From the NCBI RefSeq assembly GCF_000331535.1, contig NZ_AMZN01000012.1, forward strand, positions 1 to 50,448: a stretch of DNA of 50,448 nucleotides, written 5' to 3'. Shown piece after piece: positions 44,901-50,448 of this stretch (its first letter is position 1; each line of letters begins with the position of its first letter). The translations under genes and the position numbers were made by a program. Below the pieces are notes generated by a model that did not search any database, was not told the DNA's origin, and was given only the letters and a program-made list of their open reading frames with translations. The DNA comes from Fulvivirga imtechensis AK7. GTDB taxonomy: Bacteria > Bacteroidota > Bacteroidia > Cytophagales > Cyclobacteriaceae.

Positions 44901-47900
44901 AAAGCAAGCTTACACACTTTCAGCCTATGAAGGTGATCTGGAAAAATTTGCGGAATGTTACTGCCACGAGCACTATGCTTACCTCCAATACTACTGCCAA
45001 CTGGAGTGCGGGGGCCTCTTCGGCCAACACCCTGGCAGCGAATGAGGACGGCTGGTTTGAGACCACCGTACTGGAAACAAATACTAACAAGTTCATAGGC
45101 TTTAATGAATGGGATGACAGTCATAGCTATTGGGATATTGACTATTCCGTATATTTCTATGGCAAAAGCCTACGGGCATACAGAAACGGCAGCTCATTAG
45201 GAGCCAAAGGCACCATAAACGCGGGCGATCGGGTGCGTATGGAGCGTGTAAATGGAGAAGTGAGGGTGTTGGTCAATAATAATCTCGTATACACTTTTGA
45301 AGGGCAGAGCACTACACCACTTTCAATAGATGCCGCATTATCCTTTGCACCGGCTTCACTGGGTTATGTTACCTGTTCATTTGGTACACCTGATGCTCAA
45401 GCGCCATATCCAGTACTATGGACAGGAATGAAGGGAGTCTACTCACGTCCTGACAGTTTGGTAAAGCCAGGTGCTTCAGGCTGGACGAACGCGGGAGCAT
45501 CTTCCATTAATAAACTAAAAGCTTCGGAAGACGGATGGGCAAGTTTTAAAGCAGCCTCTTCCACTGAAAAGTTAATGTTTGGTTTATCAGACAAAGATGA
45601 GTCTCTGACCTATCATACGATCGATTATGCGATATATCTTTACGAAGACAGTCGCATCCTGATATATGAAAACGGTGGGCATAGGGGGTGGTTTCATAAT
45701 TACCAGGAAGGAGATATTTTCAAAGTAGAGAGGATTAACGGAATCATAAATTATCTACATAATGACCAGGTTTTCTATACCTCGGGAGTACCTTCAGAAA
45801 CAGAATTAATTGTAGATGTAAGTATACACGCTACTAATTCCACAGTATTGGAGGCGAGAACATCTTTCGACTATGCTTCACCCACCGAATCCCAGACAGA
45901 CATCACCCGCAGCTTCGATTACGACCATGCAGAAAGGTTATTGAAGACATATCATGCTTTGAGTGAGGGAGTACAGTGGACTGACCTTGAGAATGTAGGG
46001 GTCAATCAGAATTATGAATTGTATTGGAAGGGAGAAGAGGGGCCGCACCGGGCAACGAGTAAACAAGTGATCCTGTCAGGGGAAGACGGAGGGGTTACCT
46101 ACCGGTATCACCAGTCCGGGGGGAAGAGAATATGCCTGAACTGGCCGGGGAACAGCAGCGAAGGGGCCTGTATCGTTTATTACAACGGCAGCAGCCGGCC
46201 TTTAATACGGGTCAATGGCGCTTTTAAAAAATGGCTGTCCTCCAGCAGTGGTACCAGTAGCTACAGCATCAAGCGCGAGCAGGGAAAACTGAAATTTTAT
46301 GACCATGAAAGTGTAACACTGGAGATGGACTTTGAGCAGGCCCGGGATCTATATGTGCAAGGGACGCTGATAGAGCAGGGAAAGACTATCAAAAATGTAA
46401 TGATAGACTATGGAACAAAACTACTGGCCGAAAATCATTACAATGAACTCGGTGAGTTAATAGAGAAAAATTTACACTCCGAAGATGAAGGAAACACGTT
46501 TGCACAATCGGTGGACTACCGCTATAATATCCGGGGGTGGCTGACCAGGATCAATGGAGCAAAGTTGCATAATGATGGGACAGAGCCCCAAGACTACTTT
46601 GGTATAGAGTTCTATCACGACCGGGTGGAGAACAACCTTCAGAATACTCCTGCCTACAATGGTAACATCTCAGCCGTGAAATGGGGCAGTCACCTGGGGC
46701 TGGGGGATCTGGATGAAAGCGCTTATACCTATAGTTATGATGGCATGAACCGGCTAAAGTCAGCATGGTATCACAAACGGCACAACAGCTCATGGGGAAG
46801 TGCAGGTGATTATGATGTGGCAGGCATTCAATATGACCTGAATGGCAACATCCTGAGGCTAACCAGGTTTGCAGATGTTGGTGGAAGGGAAAAGATAGAT
46901 GAACTGGTCTATAATTATGGGCAGGGCACCTCAGCACATAGCAACCAACTGATCAAAGTGAAGGATGATAGTAACTCTTCTTTCAGTGGCGAAGGCTTTA
47001 AAGATACAATTGGTGATGATTACCTGTATGACAGTAATGGAAACATGACTTATGACAATAACAAGGATATCAGTACCATCACCTATAATCACCTGGATTT
47101 GCCGGAGAGGATAACCAAAGGTAGCGGGGAGTATACCCGGTATATTTATACTGCTGGCGGGGTGAAGCTGGCCCGTGAGGAGTATAATGCTTCTGGTCAA
47201 CTGAAAAAGCGTACCGATTATATAGGAGGGTTTATTTATGAAAATGATACACTCCGGTATATCCACCATGAACAAGGTCGTGTGGTGGCCAATGCAGCGA
47301 GGGGGTATGAATACCAGTACTTCATAAGGGATCACCTGGGAAATACCAGGGTAGTTTTTACCACGCGGCCGAAAACCATAGAGTTTGCTGCCCGGTTTGA
47401 GAGCGAAACAGCTATAGACGAGGAATCAGTTTACGGCAACCTTTCGGAGACGAGGGTGCAGTTCAACAGTGCTGATGCAACAGCTTCTGATATCCACGTC
47501 AGTGGTGATAACGAGGTGGTACAGCTCAACAATTCGCAACCCACGGGTCCCGCTCTGAGCCTGCCGGTATACCCCGGTGACGAGCTGGATATGGAAGTGT
47601 ACGGATACTTTGAGGGCGGCAGCGGCTATTCCACCACACAAGCGGCTACGGTATTGGTGAGCTCAATAGCAGGAGCCTTTGGTGGAGTGAACGGGGGGAA
47701 CACCTATGAGCAGGCTACCTACGATGCTTTCAACACTGCTCATAGCAATAACATGCTGCTAAGCGGCACCAGTAGTGATACGCGGCCCGCTGCATATCTG
47801 AACTATATCATGTTTGATAGAAATATGAAACCCTACAAACATGGTCACGCACAGATAACATCTCAATCCTTCTACCACAGGCGCATCTCCCTTGAGGGTG

Positions 47901-49129
47901 TTGTGGCAGAAAAGTCGGGTTTTGTTTATATTTACCTGAGCAATGAGAGTGACAGCCCATTGCCGGTGTTCTTTGATGATATGAAAATAACCCTTCGGGA
48001 GCACCCTGTAGTGCAAATGAATGACTATTACCCTTTCGGCCTGCAACATAACACCAGTTGGACAAGACCTACAAGCTTGAAGAATAACTATTTGTTTAAT
48101 GGTGGCAGCGAGTTGAATGAGGACCTGGGTATTTACGAGCTTCCATTACGCCACTATGACCCCGCTACGGGAAGAATGACAGGGGTTGACCCTTATGCCA
48201 GTAGTTATCTGGATGAAAGCCCATACAGCTATGCCGGGGCTAATCCTATTTACTATTCAGATCCGAGTGGGGGATCCTATGCAGACCTGAGCAGGGATGA
48301 TGTGTTTGTCAATGGAGGGTATCAGGTGTTTAATAGTTTGGGGAATATGGGGTATACAGGGCCGGGAAGCGGTCAGCACTGGAGTGACTTTCACCGTTCT
48401 GTTGAAGGGAATGCAATGTTGATGTCATCTTCTGCCTTTAACGGGTTTTATGGTATCAATAATGGAAACAGGTTTGACTTTGCACGGGCCATTAGCAGCG
48501 CCCCAACGGTAGCAGATCGAAGACAAATAGGTAACTTCTTAGGAGGTGAGTTGGCTTCAGATGGTACTTTCTACCAGGTGGCCGGTGTTACCGGAGCCAG
48601 AAACCATGGAGAGGATATTACCGGAAGGTTGGAAGTGCTTCCTCAAAATATCAAACTCGATGTTGCCGCTTTTAACCCTCTTAACCCTTCATTGTTTAGC
48701 CGGTTTAATCAAGCTCCTGAAGAAAGTGGTCATAATTGGCGTAATGTTGCTGCTGCCCAGGCTTCTATTTTTGGAGGTGCTGCAAGTATTGTGGTGAAAA
48801 ACTCTAGGCCGTTATATACGGGAGTTACTGAATGGGCTGGTACCGTAAAAGGTGCTACTAAATTTAGCAACCGGATGGGGTACGTAGGGCTTGCTTTCAC
48901 AGCATACGACATGTATGATAATGGTTTAACGATTAGTAATGGCCTAGATGCAACCTTTGGTGTGATTGGGTTTATGGGGCCTATCGGGGCGGCCGTTTCA
49001 GGAGTTTATTTTGTGTCTAATATGATAACAGTAGGCATGACAGGAGAATCAATAGGAGAGCATATAGATAATAATTTTATGTTTTTACCAGGGCCAGCTG
49101 GCTTCATACCAATCCCTAAGGGTAATTAA
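41927..49129 (+). CDS. DUF6443/RHS-core protein with inserted beta modules and a variable C-terminal tip
   Basis: From the ATG at 41927 the product has 2400 residues. A TTG 33 bases upstream would overlap the previous gene. It has a signal peptide, a Pro/Gly-rich linker, Cys-containing Ig-like domains (about 80-330), a DUF6443 domain (about 390-520; RKIDDSPRGLLRESGFAG) and YD/RHS repeats. Four inserted beta-rich modules start at Trp residues near 728, 1005, 1165 and 1351. The RHS core has RDHLGNTRVVF (near 1811) and LRHYDPATGRMTGVDPY to DPSG (about 2073-2115). The final 285 residues vary between such proteins and form the toxin-like tip. It contains AAAQASIFGGAASIVV and FGVIGFMGPIGAAVSGVYFV, which suggest membrane insertion. 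The probable immunity gene is 2 bp downstream. Confidence 0.85.
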   Translation: MIIYRSFIKVLLILILITFSYRLAQSQEQNDTTQVEQLNAPPPPDDGGGGGDGGGNDGGGGDGGCDAPANPKFTVSTNTCGNKVLTVTNPEQYVQYFWDIIGKSTSMTYVGNTHTVDSSNVYYVRARSYGGCWSTHSWSESVTVQSTPGIPDAPGLEGCNNDILRRGTPPTGVVWYWQGKNENGYSMDDSNSTYRALSTGTYYLRSRSTAGCWGASVSKYVVVDPQPGEVSVSGTKRFGEGYLNLTASTPNAVSYNWYTSATAINPVASVSKSWKDIFTQSKTYYVAGVHDKGCEGPRTAVQVSVYTRPKVVPVGNAILDLAQTTVTLTTNLSYDSYQWFDQYGAIEGEVSKNLEVTRAGHYAVKVTKAGVSGYDISDYYLVRHALEKENRSYKHTVTIKKEGVKHEAEVRDLPASDKIESLVFYDGMGRAEQAIHYGESGNHIIKTREYDETGRETTTWLPYVTDTKPDKFVTDWKTKVQQYYQTEVDYSSQTNSPFAKRKIDDSPRGLLRESGFAGDAWQPGTGNTMAYQYTFIDGSEAFYRFTVNEGLLIANTYGPGELQKTTVSDEDGHNRFSFVDAEGRTILTRSQATEGTGAWADTYYVYDTYGNLRYVLPPEAVKEIGNPTLPFTVSQDLLDRWAFQHEYDHRDRMVGKKDPGTAWVHMVYDERDRLALTQDGNQRLKGEWLFNKYDALNRLVATGIYQDGADRVAMQDKLDRYYNQEIIWTQFQGAEVVDGLLTSTAANGWGNSGASTGVVLQDDQDGTIHFETKYVNDRYMIGFSDADVNAHYNTIDYAVYINQSVFYVYESGVKKWHTGYLDPGDVFQIERKGNEIRYKRNGNIFHITPNVQTGPLVVDAAIYSLGDVIKMASPRYYETKSSGHFDYSDLTFPQVKDDNSFLSVTYYDNYDFHHATLPDYAFIPDKDHSTYFNRVKGLVTGTKTRILGEERWISTVNYYDDKYRVIQTVSNNHKEGTERMTSTYDFVGKVLESKLTHFQPMKVIWKNLRNVTATSTMLTSNTTANWSAGASSANTLAANEDGWFETTVLETNTNKFIGFNEWDDSHSYWDIDYSVYFYGKSLRAYRNGSSLGAKGTINAGDRVRMERVNGEVRVLVNNNLVYTFEGQSTTPLSIDAALSFAPASLGYVTCSFGTPDAQAPYPVLWTGMKGVYSRPDSLVKPGASGWTNAGASSINKLKASEDGWASFKAASSTEKLMFGLSDKDESLTYHTIDYAIYLYEDSRILIYENGGHRGWFHNYQEGDIFKVERINGIINYLHNDQVFYTSGVPSETELIVDVSIHATNSTVLEARTSFDYASPTESQTDITRSFDYDHAERLLKTYHALSEGVQWTDLENVGVNQNYELYWKGEEGPHRATSKQVILSGEDGGVTYRYHQSGGKRICLNWPGNSSEGACIVYYNGSSRPLIRVNGAFKKWLSSSSGTSSYSIKREQGKLKFYDHESVTLEMDFEQARDLYVQGTLIEQGKTIKNVMIDYGTKLLAENHYNELGELIEKNLHSEDEGNTFAQSVDYRYNIRGWLTRINGAKLHNDGTEPQDYFGIEFYHDRVENNLQNTPAYNGNISAVKWGSHLGLGDLDESAYTYSYDGMNRLKSAWYHKRHNSSWGSAGDYDVAGIQYDLNGNILRLTRFADVGGREKIDELVYNYGQGTSAHSNQLIKVKDDSNSSFSGEGFKDTIGDDYLYDSNGNMTYDNNKDISTITYNHLDLPERITKGSGEYTRYIYTAGGVKLAREEYNASGQLKKRTDYIGGFIYENDTLRYIHHEQGRVVANAARGYEYQYFIRDHLGNTRVVFTTRPKTIEFAARFESETAIDEESVYGNLSETRVQFNSADATASDIHVSGDNEVVQLNNSQPTGPALSLPVYPGDELDMEVYGYFEGGSGYSTTQAATVLVSSIAGAFGGVNGGNTYEQATYDAFNTAHSNNMLLSGTSSDTRPAAYLNYIMFDRNMKPYKHGHAQITSQSFYHRRISLEGVVAEKSGFVYIYLSNESDSPLPVFFDDMKITLREHPVVQMNDYYPFGLQHNTSWTRPTSLKNNYLFNGGSELNEDLGIYELPLRHYDPATGRMTGVDPYASSYLDESPYSYAGANPIYYSDPSGGSYADLSRDDVFVNGGYQVFNSLGNMGYTGPGSGQHWSDFHRSVEGNAMLMSSSAFNGFYGINNGNRFDFARAISSAPTVADRRQIGNFLGGELASDGTFYQVAGVTGARNHGEDITGRLEVLPQNIKLDVAAFNPLNPSLFSRFNQAPEESGHNWRNVAAAQASIFGGAASIVVKNSRPLYTGVTEWAGTVKGATKFSNRMGYVGLAFTAYDMYDNGLTISNGLDATFGVIGFMGPIGAAVSGVYFVSNMITVGMTGESIGEHIDNNFMFLPGPAGFIPIPKGN

Positions 49130-49131
49130 TA

Positions 49132-49527
49132 ATGAAGAAATTAAAGAGCTTATTTGATTATCTTTTCTATAGAATCTATACTTTTTTTAGAGAGAAAGGA
49201 GATAATGTTCCTGAAACAAAAGGAACGCTAATACTATCGCTAATACAATTTTTTACATTACTTGATATTTTAGTATTAATTAGATTAGTTTATCCCTTTT
49301 CCCTTCCCCATAAATACTATGTGCTACCTTTGATTATTCTAATTGGCTTTATGAACTGGTATAAATATGAAAAAAATTTAGACCTTGAAAATTTTGAAGA
49401 GAAATGGAAGGATGAAGACCCGGAACGAAAAGTAAGAGATGAGTGGTTAATAGGAGGTTATTTGATTCTTTCTTTCCTTATTCCTGCATTACATGGCATA
49501 CTAGAACATAATTTGAAAGTCTTGTAG
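49132..49527 (+). CDS. Three-helix membrane protein, candidate immunity factor
   Basis: The 131-residue product has three predicted membrane helices (LILSLIQFFTLLDILVLI about 33-50, YVLPLIILIGFMNW about 63-76, LIGGYLILSFLIPALHGIL about 106-124), with charged segments between them. The N-terminal MKKLKSLFDYLFYRIYTFFRE resembles small membrane proteins often found downstream of Bacteroidota RHS genes. It starts 2 bp after the RHS stop and is clearly AT-rich next to it, which suggests separate acquisition of the tip-immunity pair. I infer that it protects the producer from the membrane-active tip. An intrinsic terminator follows directly. Confidence 0.75.
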   Translation: MKKLKSLFDYLFYRIYTFFREKGDNVPETKGTLILSLIQFFTLLDILVLIRLVYPFSLPHKYYVLPLIILIGFMNWYKYEKNLDLENFEEKWKDEDPERKVRDEWLIGGYLILSFLIPALHGILEHNLKVL

Positions 49528-49534
49528 AAGTTAA

Positions 49535-49560
49535 AAAAGCCGTTCAGTAGAGCGGCTTTT
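49535..49560. terminator. Bidirectional terminator after the RHS operon
   Basis: AAAAGCCG (49535-49542) pairs with CGGCTTTT (49553-49560) around a 10-nt loop, with A and T tracts on both sides. It ends the RHS-immunity operon and the convergent XRE gene. Confidence 0.85.
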
Positions 49561-49571
49561 ACTTTTAAAGT

Positions 49572-49907
49572 TTAGAGGCTATCAAGTTTAGTAGCTTTGA
49601 TCATTGAATCAATGGCATACAAAATATGGTCTCTTTTATCTTTAGGGAATGAAATAATGTCCTTAAAACGCTTGAGCATATCAGGATCTTTAAAGGTATC
49701 AGCTTGCTCATTTTCACCTAACAAGTAGCCCACCGTAGTATTTAAAGCTAGAGCTATTTTAGAAACTACATCGATAGTTGGTTTGGCCTCGTCTCTTTCG
49801 TATCTGCCAATAATCGATTGATGTACTCCTACCTCTTGGGCTAGTTTGGATTGCGATAACCCAAGTGCCTCCCTTTGTTCTTTAAGCCTTTTACTAAATG
49901 TGCTCAT
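49572..49907 (-). CDS. XRE-family transcriptional regulator
   Basis: This 111-residue protein has a single Cro/C1-type helix-turn-helix (about 5-62: FSKRLKEQREALGLSQSKLA, QEVGVHQSIIGRYERDEAKP, VVSKIALALNTTVGYLLGE) and a helical tail (DPDMLKRFKDIISFPKDKR, LYAIDSMIKATK). It has no enzymatic domain and is likely a small repressor. It is divergent from the 60-residue gene at 50052 with 144 bp between, and both promoter boxes are visible there, so it probably regulates both genes. It is convergent with the RHS operon across a shared terminator. Confidence 0.9.
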   Translation of the reverse strand: MSTFSKRLKEQREALGLSQSKLAQEVGVHQSIIGRYERDEAKPTIDVVSKIALALNTTVGYLLGENEQADTFKDPDMLKRFKDIISFPKDKRDHILYAIDSMIKATKLDSL

Positions 49908-49948
49908 ACACTATATGCTATTAATAAAGCGGTTAATCATTGATTGTT

Positions 49949-49956
49949 CAAAAATA
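49949..49956 (-). promoter_or_regulatory. Candidate -7 box for the XRE gene
   Basis: On the minus strand TATTTTTG (49956-49949) fits TAnnTTTG, about 42 bp upstream of the ATG. The -33 region is a T tract only. Confidence 0.4.
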
Positions 49957-49990
49957 CCATGATTTTGGTGTATAAAAAAATAGTATGATC

Positions 49991-50021
49991 TTTGGCTGAA
50001 ATGGATTAAAGTGTATGTTTG
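49991..50021 (+). promoter_or_regulatory. Perfect Bacteroidota promoter before the small gene at 50052
   Basis: TTTG at 49991-49994, 19 bases, then TATGTTTG at 50014-50021 fits the consensus TTTG-N19-TAnnTTTG at every defined position. The ATG follows 30 bp later. It is the best promoter match in the window. Confidence 0.75.
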
Positions 50022-50051
50022 TAGCAGATATGCATAACTAAACTTTTTTCT

Positions 50052-50234
50052 ATGCCTAACCACTACCATCACAACTTCAAAGAACTGGACACCTACCTGC
50101 ACGACACCGGAGCCTTATACCTCAGCGACCTGCTGGACGAAATGCTTTACGTTTTGATGTGCTATAGCCCCAAACTGGCGCAAGTCTGCGACTTGTGCCT
50201 TCAAATGATCAAGAGGGTCTGTGACCCGGTATAA
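50052..50234 (+). CDS. Small helical protein, divergent from XRE gene
   Basis: I do not recognise this 60-residue product (MPNHYHHNFKELDTYLHDTG, then LYLSDLLDEMLYVLMCYSPK). It is predicted to be helical, with three cysteines near the end (MCYSPKL, VCDLCLQ). There is no signal peptide. A perfect promoter lies 30 bp upstream, so it is likely transcribed. In the same frame, after the tandem stops TAA and TAG, a further coding-looking stretch runs to about 50360 (NEKLSIAEVLRCYNDYRKIL, then AGMRGFFDYKEATFFG). It may be the remnant of a longer product, or chance. The pairing with an XRE repressor is reminiscent of small accessory regulons. Confidence 0.6.
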   Translation: MPNHYHHNFKELDTYLHDTGALYLSDLLDEMLYVLMCYSPKLAQVCDLCLQMIKRVCDPV

Positions 50235-50293
50235 TAGAACGAAAAACTATCTATCGCGGAAGTACTTCGATGCTACAACGACTACAGAAAAAT

Positions 50294-50318
50294 CCTTGCA
50301 GGGATGCGAGGCTTTTTT
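50294..50318 (+). terminator. Terminator-like hairpin near the window end
   Basis: CCTTGC (50294-50299) pairs with GCGAGG (50306-50311), one G-T pair included, around a 6-nt loop. It is followed one base later by six T. It fits an intrinsic terminator for the 60-residue gene, unless the same bases code for the downstream in-frame stretch. Confidence 0.55.
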
Positions 50319-50448
50319 GATTATAAAGAGGCTACTTTTTTTGGAAGAACTCTTTAAACTTTTTACTGCAAAATCCCATTGAAATTCCAAAAAGTCCGTC
50401 CTAATATTGGGACAGACACCTCAATGGAAACATCCTGTCACTGAAACG

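Noticed and set aside
38335-49129. Type IX secretion C-terminal sorting domain on the RHS proteins
   Set aside because: The C-termini (TVDCEEF and FIPIPKGN) do not show the usual strand-rich domain with a terminal KxxVK-type motif.

Overview
The window looks like chromosomal DNA of a Bacteroidota bacterium, most likely of the order Cytophagales. The reasons are a TonB receptor with an N-terminal carboxypeptidase-regulatory-like domain, large two-FtsX-domain ABC permeases, CHRD and LamG-like lipoproteins, a paired RHS/DUF6443 locus, and promoters of the TTTG-N19-TAnnTTTG type. No rRNA, tRNA, CRISPR array or transposase gene was seen.

Left part (1-23 kb): mostly core metabolism with short intergenic regions. 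It holds class II fructose-bisphosphate aldolase, AccD (all four zinc-ribbon cysteines replaced), an ABC permease, HemE, an SdiA-regulated-like protein, a 1237-residue surface protein (metallophosphatase, kinase-like middle, Omp85-like barrel), an ABM-GyrI fusion cotranscribed with a radical SAM/SPASM enzyme, a serine hydrolase, FabG, a receiver-Hpt protein convergent with an NtrC-type regulator, a PepSY-like exported protein, dihydrolipoyl dehydrogenase and a DinB-family protein.

Middle (23-35.9 kb): envelope proteins. It holds a LamG-like lipoprotein, a triple-CHRD lipoprotein, a TonB receptor preceded by a histidine-rich small exported protein (possibly metal uptake), a 1640-residue exported protein made of 47 TPRs in one unbroken 34-residue register with an exact 714-bp super-period, a small lipoprotein, a membrane-anchored TPR protein and an XRE regulator.

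Right part (35.9-50.4 kb): an accessory, island-like region. It has several unrecognised small genes, two small paralogous HTH proteins, and two copies of a palindromic dispersed element that supply the stop codons of the genes before them. Next comes a two-gene RHS system: an SpvB/TcB-like 1192-residue protein and a 2400-residue DUF6443/RHS-core protein with four inserted beta-rich modules and a variable, membrane-active-looking C-terminal tip. An AT-rich three-helix membrane protein follows, the candidate immunity factor, and then a divergent XRE/small-protein pair.

Two families of non-coding inverted-repeat elements are scattered through the window. Family 1 has five copies (one split by a 544-bp insert); its ends read TAGTGTCTCTAAGAAAAC and it carries internal hairpins with a compensatory base change. 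Family 2 has one full and one partial copy, with a perfect 15-bp terminal inverted repeat. Functions are inferred from motifs read by eye; no database search was run.
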